The notes beneath the pieces were generated by a model. The model saw only the letters and a program-made list of their open reading frames with translations. It did no database searches and was not told where the DNA came from. From Shewanella pealeana ATCC 700345 (lineage in GTDB: Bacteria; Pseudomonadota; Gammaproteobacteria; Enterobacterales; Shewanellaceae): a stretch of DNA of 64,000 nt. The position numbers were made by a program, and so were the translations under genes. This document shows, piece after piece, positions 51,307-61,238 of this stretch; within the stretch, counting starts at the first letter, position 1; each line of letters begins with the position of its first letter. The stretch covers positions 991,001-1,055,000 of the forward strand of contig NC_009901.1 of assembly GCF_000018285.1 (NCBI RefSeq), read 5' to 3'.

Positions 51307-52056
51307 ATGTGGATTGAAGGTCGGGTCATAGAGAAGCGAGACTGGAACGATAAATTATTTTCGCTAAAGATTAGCGTCGATATTGGACACTTTACTGCAG
51401 GACAGTTTATTAAGCTCAGTCAGGTTGTGGATGATAAACGAATTGGCCGAGCTTACTCATTAGTTAACCCTCCGGGAAGTGACTATATAGAAGTGTTAGC
51501 TGTGGCTGTTGAAGAGGGACTGTTATCACCGAACCTGCAAGAACTTAAGGTCGGTGACACTATAGACGTTGCTACCAAAGCGACCGGCTTTATGACCTTA
51601 GACGAATTACCTAAAGAAGAGCATAGAGGCAAGCACCTATGGTTTTTAGCCACTGGCACGGCGGTTGGGCCATTCATCTCTATGATGGATACCAGTGAGC
51701 CTTGGCTCTCCTATGAGAAAGTAGTCTTGGTCTATGGGGTGCGTAAAATTGAAGACTTAGCTTATCTCGAGCATCTTAAGCAATATGAAGCAAGCTATCC
51801 TGAGCAGTTCAAACTGGTGCTTTCTGTGACGCGTGAAGAGCTTAGGGGCGCTTTGTCTACTCGGATCCCCGATGCTATTATCTCCGGAGAGCTAGAAGCT
51901 AAAGTAGGCTTAAAGCTTAGTCCTGAAATTTCGCAAGTGATGATTTGTGGCAATCCGGAGATGATTACCCAATCACAGCAGGTGTTACAAGATAGAGGAT
52001 TAGTGAAAAATCTTCGCCGTGCTCCGGGTCAAGTTACCGTTGAGAGGTATTGGTAA
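51307..52056 (+). CDS. fpr: Ferredoxin/flavodoxin-NADP reductase
   Basis: A 249-residue FAD-dependent reductase. The FAD-binding RxYS motif is in GRAYSLVNPPGSDYIEVL (about 46-63). The NADP-binding region LWFLATGTAVGPFISMM (about 116-132) is followed by VLVYGVRKIEDLAYL and ending ...PGQVTVERYW, where the terminal Trp stacks on FAD as in E. coli Fpr. It supplies electrons to or from ferredoxin/flavodoxin, for example for iron-sulfur repair. The ribosome-binding site AGGAGG is strong. Confidence 0.9.
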   Translation: MWIEGRVIEKRDWNDKLFSLKISVDIGHFTAGQFIKLSQVVDDKRIGRAYSLVNPPGSDYIEVLAVAVEEGLLSPNLQELKVGDTIDVATKATGFMTLDELPKEEHRGKHLWFLATGTAVGPFISMMDTSEPWLSYEKVVLVYGVRKIEDLAYLEHLKQYEASYPEQFKLVLSVTREELRGALSTRIPDAIISGELEAKVGLKLSPEISQVMICGNPEMITQSQQVLQDRGLVKNLRRAPGQVTVERYW

Positions 52057-52310
52057 AGTGATATGGCTGTTGCAGGCTTGGCATTTTTCAGATGCTGAAT
52101 AGTATGGCCTATCTCATTCGGCTTTAGCCTACATCAAGTGGATTAATGATAGATGAGGTTAGGTTTAGACTTTATCGCAGGCCGTTATACATTAAATATT
52201 AGCTAACCCTATGTAAGTTAAGTATTTGCTTAAGTTTGATGACTTGTCTATTTTGGGTTGAAGCTGTGACAAATGCTTGCTGTTTATGTGAGTTTTTATT
52301 ACTCTTGTCG

Positions 52311-52329
52311 CAATTGAGAATTATTATCA
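52311..52329. promoter_or_regulatory. Fur-like box upstream of fbpA
   Basis: CAATTGAGAATTATTATCA aligns with the 19-bp Fur consensus GATAATGATAATCATTATC at most positions, with the right half nearly perfect. It lies 43 bases before fbpA, where repressor binding would block transcription. The rest of the 315-base gap before fbpA (52057-52371) shows nothing else recognisable. Confidence 0.6.
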
Positions 52330-52371
52330 GTTGTATCTGGTGATTCGGACACTTGTTAAGGGAGAAGAGTA

Positions 52372-53379
52372 ATGAAAATGGTAAAGAGTCTAGCTGTGAT
52401 AGGACTGGCTTGTTTTGCATCTATAGCCAATGCTGCTGATAGATTAACAGTTTATTCCTACCGACAAGCCTTTTTGATCGATCCTATCTTAGAGAACTTT
52501 ACTAAAGAGACTGGTGTAAAAGTTGATGTCGTCTTCTCTAAGAAGGGGATCGCCGAGCGTATGGTACGTGAAGGACGATTGTCTAAAGCCGATATCGTAC
52601 TGACTTCTGACTTTTATCGCTTGATGGAGTTAGTTGAAAAGGATTTAGTCGTACCAGCGAGTAGTGACATTCTCAAGCAAAATATTCCTGCAAAATATCG
52701 CTCACCAGACGATGAGTGGTATGCGCTAACCATGCGAGTACGCAATATCTATTCTTCAAAAGACCGTCTTGGCAAGCTCGACATCAACTACGAAGATTTA
52801 GCTGACCCTAAGTACAAGGGCAAGATCTGTACTCGCAGTGGTAAACATCCCTATAACGTTTCTCTAGTTGCTTCTATGATTGCTCATTATGGAGAGCAAG
52901 AAACTAAAACATGGCTTGAGGGTTGGAAGGCAAACTTAGCTAGAAAACCACAGGGTAATGATAGAGCACAGGTTAAAGCTGTAAGCGAAGGCTTATGTGA
53001 CTTAGCAGTCGGTAACAGCTATTACTTAGGTAAGATGTTACAAAACCCAGATCAAAAGCAGTGGGCCGATGCGATAGAGATTAACTTCCCTAACCAAGAT
53101 AATCGTGGCTCACATATCAACGTATCCGGTATGGCATTGGCTAAACATTCTAAGAATCAAGCTTTAGCGCTTCAGTTGATGGAGTATTTATCTGGTAATA
53201 AGGCCCAGCAAGCTTATGCAGAAGTAAATTTTGAATACCCTGTTAAAGCCGACGTTCAGCCGTCAGAACTCGTCGCTTCTTGGGGAGAGTTTAAAGCCGA
53301 CGACCTACCGATTTACAAGTTGGCTGAATATCATGGCGCAGCGATTAAGTTACTCGATGAAGTTAAGTTTGATCTCTAG
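52372..53379 (+). CDS. fbpA: Iron(III) ABC transporter substrate-binding protein
   Basis: A 335-residue periplasmic ferric-binding protein of the FbpA/FutA group. A signal peptide (cleavage after about residue 21, SIANAAD) precedes the mature domain with DRLTVYSYRQAFLIDPIL. Iron-ligand tyrosines are plausible in the motif NSYYLGKMLQ (about residue 218). It delivers Fe3+ to the FbpB/FbpC permease encoded next. The start has GGAGAAGAG. A hairpin lies between it and fbpB, which may raise its expression over the membrane parts. Confidence 0.92.
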   Translation: MKMVKSLAVIGLACFASIANAADRLTVYSYRQAFLIDPILENFTKETGVKVDVVFSKKGIAERMVREGRLSKADIVLTSDFYRLMELVEKDLVVPASSDILKQNIPAKYRSPDDEWYALTMRVRNIYSSKDRLGKLDINYEDLADPKYKGKICTRSGKHPYNVSLVASMIAHYGEQETKTWLEGWKANLARKPQGNDRAQVKAVSEGLCDLAVGNSYYLGKMLQNPDQKQWADAIEINFPNQDNRGSHINVSGMALAKHSKNQALALQLMEYLSGNKAQQAYAEVNFEYPVKADVQPSELVASWGEFKADDLPIYKLAEYHGAAIKLLDEVKFDL

Positions 53380-53482
53380 CCAAAGACTCGTGATAACTTA
53401 AGGTTGAGCTAACCTAATGGGGCTAAGCTTAGAATAGCGCTCAGAAGTTAATGCGTTAGCTCGGCTTACAAATATTTAAGTT

Positions 53483-53512
53483 AACCTATCGTTAGATAGG
53501 TTTTCTTGTTTT
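53483..53512 (+). terminator. Hairpin between fbpA and fbpB
   Basis: Stem AACCTATC-gtta-GATAGGTT followed by TTCTTGTTTTT, inside a same-strand transport operon. It may be a partial terminator or an mRNA-stabilising 3' end for fbpA. Confidence 0.55.
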
Positions 53513-53553
53513 TATCAAAGTACACGGATGTTTATTTTTAGGTAGTTAATCTT

Positions 53554-55185
53554 ATGGTTTTAGGCTTAGCTAAAGGCTGGTCTGTTGCGGGTTACACCTT
53601 GGCGTTATTTATCATAATGCCACTTATTGCGTTAATCGTTCAGTCGTTCTTGCCCGATGAAGCTGTATTTGGCCATCTGTTTAATACGGTTTTACCCACC
53701 TACATCAGTAACAGTCTGTGGTTGATGCTTTGGGTTGTCGTTGGCTCATTATTCATTGCTGTTCCAGCTGCTTGGCTTGTGGCTAAGTGTCAGTTTCCTG
53801 GACGTCAAATCTTTCAGTGGGCACTGTTACTGCCATTAGCCATGCCCGCTTATGTGGTCGCCTATGTTTACACGGATCTGTTTGATTATGCTGGCCCCGT
53901 ACAGGGAGCACTACGCAGCTTTTTTGGCTGGCAGACTCCTCAAGATTACTTCTTCCCCGAGGTGCGCTCATTAGGCGGCGCATCCATCATGTTAGCGCTA
54001 GTGCTGTTCCCCTATATTTATCTGTTAGCCCGCACCGCTTTTATGGAGCAGTCAGCTAGTTTGAGTCAGGCTACGCGCGTGATGGGTTGCGGCCCATGGA
54101 AAAGCTTTTGGCGTCTAAGTCTGCCGATGGCTAGGCCTGCATTGGCAGTCGGCGCGGCCCTAGTGGCGATGGAAACCGCGGCGGATTTTGCGACTGTGAG
54201 TTACTTTGCTGTGCCGACATTGACCACGGCGGTTTACGATACTTGGTTTGAATATGGCAGCTTAACGGCGGCGGCAAAGCTTTCCACTATTATGTTATTA
54301 GTTATTTTTGCCATGGTGGGTTTTGAGCGATTCGCGAGGCGTAAGCAAAAGCTATTTCAGAAGCAATCGACACCGGGAGAACTCGATATTTATCCACTGT
54401 CTGGTTTGAAGGCATTTGCGGCAACGACCTACTGTGGCGCTCTTTTGACTCTAGCCTTCCTGTTACCTTTTATTATCTTGCTGCAATACGCCTATGGTTA
54501 TTTTTCCGAAAGCTGGAATGAAGAGTTTTTTGAATACAGTTTTAATAGCTTATGGATCTCTATGCTAGTGAGCGTCATCTGTGTGGCTATCGGTATTGTG
54601 CTGATGTTTATTCGCCGCATTAGCCCAAGGCGCGCAGATATACTCCCTTCTAGATTGGCCTCAACGGGCTATGCATTACCCGGCACTGTATTAGCTATCG
54701 GCATTTTAGTGCCTTTTACTCGGCTCGATTTTGCCATCAATGATCTGGTTGAATACCTTGGTTTTCAGGGCCCAGGGCTTATCTTAACCGGCAGTAGCTT
54801 CATTATTGTCTGTGCCTTTACGATCCGCTTTGCTGCTATTGCGATAGGCAGTATTGAGAACAGTTATAAACGCATCTCGCCATCGCTGGATATGGCGGGG
54901 ATCACTATGGGTCTTAAACCATTAGGTCTTTTAAGGTGGGTACATATACCTCTTCTTAGAAAAGGTATCTTTGCTGGATTACTGCTGGTGTTTATTGAAT
55001 GTATGAAGGAGCTGCCAGCAGCATTGCTCTTAAGGCCAATAGGCTTTGAAAACTTGGCGACTTATGTATTCCAATTTGTGTCGGACGAACAGCTCGAACA
55101 CGGTGCGTTAGCCGCCATCGTAATAGTACTCGTCGGCTTAGTTCCACTTATCTACCTTAACCGTTCCTTGGAGCAGGATAATTAA
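53554..55185 (+). CDS. fbpB: Iron(III) ABC transporter permease
   Basis: A 543-residue fused permease with two copies of the binding-protein-dependent transport domain, about twelve membrane segments in all. EAA-loop motifs are visible in both halves: ATRVMGCGPWKSFWRLSLPMARPAL near 175 and SLDMAGITMGLKPLGLLRWVHIPLL near 450. This FbpB/SfuB layout is typical of ferric transporters. The stop is separated from the fbpC start by a single base, so translation is coupled. Confidence 0.92.
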   Translation: MVLGLAKGWSVAGYTLALFIIMPLIALIVQSFLPDEAVFGHLFNTVLPTYISNSLWLMLWVVVGSLFIAVPAAWLVAKCQFPGRQIFQWALLLPLAMPAYVVAYVYTDLFDYAGPVQGALRSFFGWQTPQDYFFPEVRSLGGASIMLALVLFPYIYLLARTAFMEQSASLSQATRVMGCGPWKSFWRLSLPMARPALAVGAALVAMETAADFATVSYFAVPTLTTAVYDTWFEYGSLTAAAKLSTIMLLVIFAMVGFERFARRKQKLFQKQSTPGELDIYPLSGLKAFAATTYCGALLTLAFLLPFIILLQYAYGYFSESWNEEFFEYSFNSLWISMLVSVICVAIGIVLMFIRRISPRRADILPSRLASTGYALPGTVLAIGILVPFTRLDFAINDLVEYLGFQGPGLILTGSSFIIVCAFTIRFAAIAIGSIENSYKRISPSLDMAGITMGLKPLGLLRWVHIPLLRKGIFAGLLLVFIECMKELPAALLLRPIGFENLATYVFQFVSDEQLEHGALAAIVIVLVGLVPLIYLNRSLEQDN

Positions 55186-55186
55186 T

Positions 55187-56215
55187 ATGGCCACTTTACA
55201 AGTTAAGCAAGTGTTTAGCGACTACCAAGGACAACAGGTGCTAAAGGGCCTAGATCTCACTGTAGAAAAGGGAGAGATAGTCGCTCTCTTAGGCCCTAGC
55301 GGTTGCGGCAAGACCACCTTATTACGGGCTATTGCTGGGCTGCAGGCGATAAGTCACGGTAGTATCACTATAAACGATAGAGTCGTTGCGGATGATAGTT
55401 GTTTTATTGCCAGTGAGCAGCGTGGTGTTGGGATGATTTTTCAAGATTATGCATTGTTTCCTCATTTAACCGTTGCTGAAAATATTCTATTTGGCGTAGT
55501 TACACGCGATAAAGCCGTAAGGCGGGCGCGTTTACAAGAGATGCTCTCCCTAGTAAAGCTTGATGGGTTAGCTAAACGTTATCCTCATGAGCTTTCAGGC
55601 GGACAGCAACAGAGGGTATCTATTGCAAGGGCACTAGCCTATGAGCCCGAAGTGCTGCTATTAGATGAGCCTTTCTCTAATATTGACGCCAAGGTACGCC
55701 GAGAGATGATGCTAGAGATCCGGGATATCTTAAAGAAGCATAATGTAAGTGCGGTTTTTGTGACTCACAGTAAAGATGAGGCCTTTGTCTTTGCTGATAA
55801 GTTAGCGCTGTTTAACCAAGGTCAAATCGTACAGTGCGGCGAAGCGGAAAGTTTGTATTCTGCGCCTTCTGATAAGTATGTGGCAGACTTTCTAGGTGCC
55901 GGAAATTATTTAGAGGCGAGGGTACTTGATGGTCACCGTATCGTTACCGCAGTAGGTGAGATAGAGAGTGAGTCCGAGCTCAATTTACCCATACAAAGCC
56001 AGGTTGAAGTATTGTTAAGGCCACAACAGCTTTTATTGAAGGCCGATACTGGGGGGATAGGAGAGGTCATTAGCCGCCGCTTCTTAGGTAATATCTGCCA
56101 ATATCAGGTTCAAGTAGCCGATAATATGCTTGATATACACAGTTCAGAGCTTGATTTTTTAGTCGGTCAGCGGGTCGCTATCGAGTGTAAGAATCATAGT
56201 TTGGTCTTGTTTTAA
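55187..56215 (+). CDS. fbpC: Iron(III) ABC transporter ATP-binding protein
   Basis: A 342-residue ABC ATPase: Walker A GPSGCGKTT (about 35-43), Q-loop FQDYALFPHLTV, signature LSGGQQQRVSIARAL, Walker B LLLDEPFSNID and H-loop FVTHSKDEA. A C-terminal TOBE-like domain (VLLRPQQLLLKAD onward) is typical of CUT1/FbpC-type ATPases. It powers ferric uptake with FbpA and FbpB. The ribosome-binding site lies inside the end of fbpB. Confidence 0.92.
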   Translation: MATLQVKQVFSDYQGQQVLKGLDLTVEKGEIVALLGPSGCGKTTLLRAIAGLQAISHGSITINDRVVADDSCFIASEQRGVGMIFQDYALFPHLTVAENILFGVVTRDKAVRRARLQEMLSLVKLDGLAKRYPHELSGGQQQRVSIARALAYEPEVLLLDEPFSNIDAKVRREMMLEIRDILKKHNVSAVFVTHSKDEAFVFADKLALFNQGQIVQCGEAESLYSAPSDKYVADFLGAGNYLEARVLDGHRIVTAVGEIESESELNLPIQSQVEVLLRPQQLLLKADTGGIGEVISRRFLGNICQYQVQVADNMLDIHSSELDFLVGQRVAIECKNHSLVLF

Positions 56216-56423
56216 AATAATTTTATGTGATTTCCAGATGGTCAGAACTGGATGATAGCCGATAGAAGGCGGGAACAATGTATAGTCGCTGGCATTAAAT
56301 TCAGTGGTTCCTTAAGGAATTTGCTACAAATTCTAGTTATTGTGCGTCAGTTAATGATATTAATAACTAAAGTTATAGATAATAATGCCGAATATTAATT
56401 AAGAGAAAGGGTTACATATAATA

Positions 56424-57359
56424 ATGGATAGTCAGGTTATGCCTCGTGAACAGCTTGGAGTATGTGCAGAAGGAAACTTGCACAGTGTCTATTTAATGTT
56501 TAATGCTAATGAGAGTGTCGAGTCTGACATGCGTCCTTGTGTTGCCAATGTCGCGCAATACATCTTTGAATTGGCAGATCAATATTCTGATAGTGCATTT
56601 AACGGTTTTGTCGCAATTGGTGCAAACTACTGGGACACCTTATACCCCGATGCTCGACCAAGTCAGCTAAAGCCTTTCCCTGCTATGAATCGTGATAATC
56701 GAGATGCGCCAGCTATCGAGTATGACTTGTTCGTGCAAGTCCGTTGTGACCGTTTTGATATTTTACACTTAGTCGCTAATGAAGTTTGCCAAATGTTTGA
56801 AGGCTTAGTAGAGCTTGTAGACGAAGAGCGTGGCTTTAGGTTCCTCGATTCGCGCGACCTAACGGGCTTTGTCGATGGCACTGAAAACCCTAAAGGGCGC
56901 AGCAGACAAGAAGTGGCCTTGATTGGCGATGAAGATAGCCCATTTAAAGGTGGTAGTTATATTCATGTGCAAAAGTTTGCTCATAACTTGAGTAAATGGA
57001 ATCGACTTCCAGTTAAGAAGCAAGAAGATATAGTGGGTCGCACCAAGTCCGATAATATCGAATATGCCTCGGCGGACAAACCGCTGACGAGCCATATTAA
57101 GCGTGTTAATCTTAAAGATAGCGAAGGTAAATCGATGGAGATCCTAAGGCAGAGCATGCCTTACGGTTCAGTTAAAGAGCAAGGTTTGATGTTTATCTCT
57201 ACTTGTCGTAATTCAGTACATTTCGAGAAGATGTTAGAGAGCATGGTGCACGGTGACAATGAGGGAAATCACGATCATTTATTGCATTTCACTCAAGCGC
57301 TAACGGGCTCATCATTCTTCGCGCCTTCTCTAGATTTTATGATCTCAGTCAACGGCTAA
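56424..57359 (+). CDS. DyP-type heme peroxidase
   Basis: A 311-residue dye-decolourising peroxidase of the bacterial B/YfeX-like group. The distal motif GFVDGTENP (D151) and the proximal heme ligand His at about 224 (LTSHIKRVNL) are present, plus the conserved Arg in EILRQSMPYG. It has no signal peptide. Shewanella oneidensis has a structurally characterised DyP (called TyrA) which this resembles. Placement 209 bp after the iron(III) transporter suggests a link to heme or iron metabolism. The start has AGAAAGGG. Confidence 0.9.
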   Translation: MDSQVMPREQLGVCAEGNLHSVYLMFNANESVESDMRPCVANVAQYIFELADQYSDSAFNGFVAIGANYWDTLYPDARPSQLKPFPAMNRDNRDAPAIEYDLFVQVRCDRFDILHLVANEVCQMFEGLVELVDEERGFRFLDSRDLTGFVDGTENPKGRSRQEVALIGDEDSPFKGGSYIHVQKFAHNLSKWNRLPVKKQEDIVGRTKSDNIEYASADKPLTSHIKRVNLKDSEGKSMEILRQSMPYGSVKEQGLMFISTCRNSVHFEKMLESMVHGDNEGNHDHLLHFTQALTGSSFFAPSLDFMISVNG

Positions 57360-57381
57360 TAGGCTCGCTTATTTGAACAAT

Positions 57382-57410
57382 AAAAAAACGCACGTTAAGG
57401 TGCGTTTTTT
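57382..57410. terminator. Terminator between the DyP and cupin genes
   Basis: A symmetrical stem AAAAAACGCAC-gttaag-GTGCGTTTTTT between convergent genes. Confidence 0.85.
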
Positions 57411-57430
57411 ATTGGGAGTAATAGTGAAAA

Positions 57431-57895
57431 TTATTCGCTATCAACTTCGTCTTTATCCCAATAGTTAGTGGTGCGTCGAGCGTAAATTTCGTTGACAGAT
57501 TTTACCAGTACCTTGTTGGTTTCTGGATATACGACTACGTCGTGAATGTCTCGGTTTCCGACGACAAGAAACACAAAGTCTTTATCGCTATGGTTGACGA
57601 GTTTGTGAGAAATGCCGGTATCAGCATTGAAGCAGATATACTCTCCTTGGCTAAAGGAGTGAGGCTCATCGTCGATATAAAGCGTTGCTTCTCCATGCAT
57701 GGCATAGATGTGCTCTTCTTCTTTAGTGTGGTAATGCGATACCGCTGAAGACTTACCTGGCGCTAATCGCTCCATGGTCACACCGATTTTTTCGCCGCCA
57801 GCCGCGTCACCTAAGTGTTTTTGCTCACTGGCATATTTATCTTCATGCTGCCAAGGTTCCCAGCATATATCATTGATATTTATTATATTACTCAT
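57431..57895 (-). CDS. Cupin-domain protein
   Basis: A 154-residue single-domain cupin. Metal-binding motif 1 is visible as HYHTKEEEHIYAMHGEATLYI (about residues 57-77: His, His, Glu, His) and motif 2 as CFNADTGISHKLVNHSDKD (His near 98). Such proteins bind a metal and may be isomerases, dioxygenases or sugar/ligand sensors. The function is unknown. The ribosome-binding site GAGGGG is clear. Confidence 0.78.
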   Translation of the reverse strand: MSNIININDICWEPWQHEDKYASEQKHLGDAAGGEKIGVTMERLAPGKSSAVSHYHTKEEEHIYAMHGEATLYIDDEPHSFSQGEYICFNADTGISHKLVNHSDKDFVFLVVGNRDIHDVVVYPETNKVLVKSVNEIYARRTTNYWDKDEVDSE

Positions 57896-58081
57896 ACTTA
57901 TTATTCCCCTCGACTAACAATACTGTCGCTTAGGATTATAACGATTATTGCTCAAGAGAGAAGCAGCTATTCAATATATTGTATAAATCATGCTGTTTCA
58001 TACAGGGAGCGTTAAGCTGAGTGATGGCTTGGGAGAACACACGAGAAAGGGGAGTCGTACATCTAGGTGGAGATAAAAGAC

Positions 58082-58115
58082 AAAATGCCGTAGCCCTTGG
58101 GTTACGGCATTTTTG
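58082..58115 (-). terminator. Terminator after argR
   Basis: Stem AAAATGCCGTA / TACGGCATTTTT, about 45 bases past the argR stop. Confidence 0.75.
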
Positions 58116-58158
58116 GTGCAGATAGTCCGTCGCTTAAGCTAATGATTAAAGCATGAGC

Positions 58159-58629
58159 TTAGTCGGCGTAATTAAATAATGACTTAACCGTTTCTAATGT
58201 GTCTTCAATACTATGGATACTAGATGGGCAGATGAAAATCGTATCATCACCAGCAATGGTACCTAAAATACCTTCAGGCTTACCTATTGAATCAAGTAGA
58301 CGAGCGATTAATTGTGCAGCGCCAGGGCTGGTTCTGACAACAATCATAGACTGGTTATGGTCAACATCTAGTACTAGGTTTTTAAGCGGGCTGCCAGCAG
58401 TAGGCACGCCTAGCTCTGCTGGGAGGCAATAAACCATCTCTTGTTTAGCGTTACGGGTTCTAACCGCACCAAACTTGCTTAGCATACGAGATACTTTAGA
58501 TTGGTTGATATTGCTAAAGCCCTCAGCTTGTAGGGCGTTAACTATTTCACTTTGGGAACCAAATCGTTCCTCTTTTAAAATAGATTTGAAAGTCTTAACT
58601 AAATCATCTGGGCTTCTACTAGCTTGCAT
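58159..58629 (-). CDS. argR: Arginine repressor ArgR
   Basis: A 156-residue hexameric repressor. An N-terminal winged helix ([25 protein letters not shown]...[17 protein letters not shown]) precedes the arginine-binding core with [17 protein letters not shown] and [13 protein letters not shown] (the GTIAGDDT loop binds arginine). It regulates arginine biosynthesis and uptake and serves as XerC/D accessory factor at some recombination sites. It is divergent from mdh as in other gammaproteobacteria. An ARG box upstream suggests autoregulation. Confidence 0.95.
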   Translation of the reverse strand: MQASRSPDDLVKTFKSILKEERFGSQSEIVNALQAEGFSNINQSKVSRMLSKFGAVRTRNAKQEMVYCLPAELGVPTAGSPLKNLVLDVDHNQSMIVVRTSPGAAQLIARLLDSIGKPEGILGTIAGDDTIFICPSSIHSIEDTLETVKSLFNYAD

Positions 58630-58706
58630 ATATTATTATTCTTTATTCAAAAAAATCTGCACTATCATGATTATTTTCGTCATTTTTGTCAATTGGTATT
58701 CGTTTT

Positions 58707-58724
58707 TCTGAATAAAAATTCATT
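58707..58724. promoter_or_regulatory. ARG box between argR and mdh
   Basis: TCTGAATAAAAATTCATT fits the consensus WNTGAATWWWWATTCANW at every defined position. A weaker box (58687-58704, TGTCAATTGGTATTCG region) lies two bases away, giving the paired arrangement ArgR hexamers prefer. The remaining 250 bases up to mdh show no other clear signal. Confidence 0.75.
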
Positions 58725-58980
58725 AAGAGATTCACTTAGGCTTAATGGTGTAACTTAAGTTAGAATGATTATTCTAATTTTTAACTTGCTAATTTATCAT
58801 GCCTGCAGCTCTGTAAGCATGATATTCACTAGCTTTTTTCGTTTTTCGTCTTACATTAGCGTTGTAGATTATATGGGACACGACTAAGGGATAATTGAAT
58901 TCTTTTTGTGAATCAAGTACTGTTGCGGCATTGGGAAGATGGATCTAAGTCACAAAATCCGAGAATTAACGGAGATAATT

Positions 58981-59916
58981 ATGAAAGTTGCTGTACTTGG
59001 TGCTGCTGGTGGTATTGGCCAGGCGCTTGCCCTATTGTTAAAAACTCAATTACCTGCGGGTTCAAAATTGTCGCTTTATGATATCGCTCCAGTGACACCT
59101 GGTGTAGCGGTTGATCTAAGCCACATCCCTACAGCGGTTGAAGTTAAAGGTTTCGCAGGTGAAGATCCGACTGCAGCGCTAGAAGGTGCTGATGTTGTTC
59201 TTATCTCTGCTGGCGTTGCACGTAAACCTGGAATGGATCGCTCAGATCTATTTAACATCAATGCTGGTATCGTTCGTAACTTAGTTGAAAAGTGCGCCGC
59301 GACTTGCCCTAAAGCATTAATCGGTATTATCACTAACCCTGTCAATACAACTGTAGCGATTGCAGCCGAAGTATTGAAGAATGCAGGTGTTTACGACAAG
59401 AACCGCTTATTTGGGGTGACAACCCTTGATGTTATCCGCTCTGAAACTTTTGTTGCTGAAGCAAAAGGCTTGAATGTTGCTGATGTTAAGGTGCCAGTTA
59501 TTGGCGGCCATAGTGGTGTGACTATTCTGCCGCTGCTTTCACAAGTTGAAGGCGTAAGCTTTACTGATGCCGAAGTTGCAGCACTTACTACCCGTATTCA
59601 GAACGCGGGTACTGAGGTTGTTGAGGCTAAAGCCGGTGGGGGTAGTGCGACACTTTCTATGGGGCAAGCGGCATGCCGTTTCGGTCTGTCATTAGTTCGC
59701 GGCCTTCAAGGTGAAGCTAATGTTGTTGAGTGCGCTTACGTCGACGGTGGCAGTGAACATGCTGAATTCTTCGCACAACCTGTTGTATTAGGTAAAAATG
59801 GCGTCGAAGAAGTGTTAGCTTACGGTGAAGTCAGTGCATTTGAAGCAAATGCACGTGATGCGATGCTAGATACACTTCAGGCTGATATCCAACTAGGTAT
59901 TGATTTCGTCAAGTAA
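58981..59916 (+). CDS. mdh: Malate dehydrogenase
   Basis: 311 residues from ATG 58981, chosen because ACGGAG precedes it and the protein then begins [20 protein letters not shown], the NAD-binding Rossmann motif. An upstream ATG at 58939 would add 14 residues not found in the family. Active-site regions are [16 protein letters not shown] (substrate Arg/Asn region) and [14 protein letters not shown] with catalytic His. It oxidises malate to oxaloacetate in the TCA cycle. It is divergent from argR. Confidence 0.95.
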   Translation: MKVAVLGAAGGIGQALALLLKTQLPAGSKLSLYDIAPVTPGVAVDLSHIPTAVEVKGFAGEDPTAALEGADVVLISAGVARKPGMDRSDLFNINAGIVRNLVEKCAATCPKALIGIITNPVNTTVAIAAEVLKNAGVYDKNRLFGVTTLDVIRSETFVAEAKGLNVADVKVPVIGGHSGVTILPLLSQVEGVSFTDAEVAALTTRIQNAGTEVVEAKAGGGSATLSMGQAACRFGLSLVRGLQGEANVVECAYVDGGSEHAEFFAQPVVLGKNGVEEVLAYGEVSAFEANARDAMLDTLQADIQLGIDFVK

Positions 59917-59932
59917 TCAATTAGCTGCAATT

Positions 59933-59962
59933 AAAAAGGGAGCCACTAGGCTCCCTTTTTTG
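59933..59962. terminator. Terminator between mdh and ispB
   Basis: A symmetrical stem AAAAAGGGAGCC-acta-GGCTCCCTTTTTT shared by convergent mdh and ispB. Confidence 0.85.
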
Positions 59963-59984
59963 GTTTCTGATTTAGCCTTGTTGA

Positions 59985-60956
59985 CTAATTGCTACGTTGA
60001 GTCGCAATTTTAGCTAAAGAGATGAGCGCTTTTTTATAATCAGAGTCAGGAATAATTGATAAGGCCGCAATTGCTTTTTCTGATTCTTCAATTGCACGCT
60101 GCTCTGTATACTCTAACGCGCCACAGTTTTTAAGTGCGGCGAGAATGACGTCGATATGTTCTGTACCGTCACCTTTCTCGATAGCATCACGGATAAGGGC
60201 TTTTTCAGTGTCATTACCGTTTGCCATTGCAAAAATAAGCGGCAATGTTGGCTTACCTTCGGCTAAGTCATCACCGATGTTTTTGCCAAGCTCTTCTGTG
60301 TCTGCGGTGTAATCGAGTAGGTCATCGGTTAACTGGAATGCAGTGCCCAAATACTTACCGTAGTCAGCTAGCGCCGTTTGCACTTCTATTGGGCTGTCAG
60401 CGAGTAATCCTGCAAGGCGAGTAGCCGCCTCAAACAGTTTTGCTGTCTTGCAATAGATAACACGCATATAGCTATCTTCAGTGGTGTCAGGGTCGTTACA
60501 GTTCATTAACTGTAGGACTTCACCCTCTGCTAGTACGTTGGTTGCGTCTGCAAGGATCTCTAGCACGTCTAAGCTACGAAGCTCTGTCATCATCTGGAAT
60601 GAGCGTGTGTATAGGAAGTCACCGACTAATACACTTGCGCTATTTCCGAATAAGGCATTGGCGGTTTTTCTACCACGGCGCAACATCGACTCATCAACGA
60701 CATCATCGTGTAACAGTGACGCAGTGTGAATGAATTCGATAATGGCGGCCAATTTAAGGTGAGAATCACCTTTATAGTCAATGGCACGAGCTGCTAGAAT
60801 AGACAGCAGAGGTCGCAAGCGTTTACCGCCACCGTTAATAATGTAGAACCCAAGTTGATTAATTAGGGCAACATCTGACTCTAGTTGTTTATAGATCAGT
60901 TGATTGACAGCTTGCATATCGCTATCAGTCAATTGACGAATGGCGTTTAAATCCAT
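59985..60956 (-). CDS. ispB: Octaprenyl diphosphate synthase
   Basis: A 323-residue trans-prenyltransferase. First Asp-rich motif LLHDDVVDESMLRRG (about residues 81-95) and second motif QLTDDLLDYTAD (about 208-219). The chain-length region before the first motif (IEFIHTASLLHDD) has small residues, allowing a long product. It makes the C40 side chain of ubiquinone and menaquinone. It is divergent from rplU-rpmA-obgE, the standard arrangement in gammaproteobacteria. Confidence 0.94.
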   Translation of the reverse strand: MDLNAIRQLTDSDMQAVNQLIYKQLESDVALINQLGFYIINGGGKRLRPLLSILAARAIDYKGDSHLKLAAIIEFIHTASLLHDDVVDESMLRRGRKTANALFGNSASVLVGDFLYTRSFQMMTELRSLDVLEILADATNVLAEGEVLQLMNCNDPDTTEDSYMRVIYCKTAKLFEAATRLAGLLADSPIEVQTALADYGKYLGTAFQLTDDLLDYTADTEELGKNIGDDLAEGKPTLPLIFAMANGNDTEKALIRDAIEKGDGTEHIDVILAALKNCGALEYTEQRAIEESEKAIAALSIIPDSDYKKALISLAKIATQRSN

Positions 60957-61238
60957 AAGTAGGCTCTAGTTCTTGTTGGCTGCTGAGTAACATTGCAGCT
61001 CAATTAAGGCTTAAATGTTATAATAATTGGATTCTACCTAAATTTACGGTACAAGACAGTAGTTGTAGATGAATGTGAGAGTTATTTGGGTCTTTTTTTA
61101 TTCTAAGTTAATTAAGGCTTGTCAGCAGCCTGTTCTTAGCGTAAACTCCGCGACCATTGTCATTAAAGCTTTTATAGCACCCCTGCATCAAACATATATG
61201 TTTTGAGCGGCGTGTTAGAATATCGGAGTAAAATAGCT

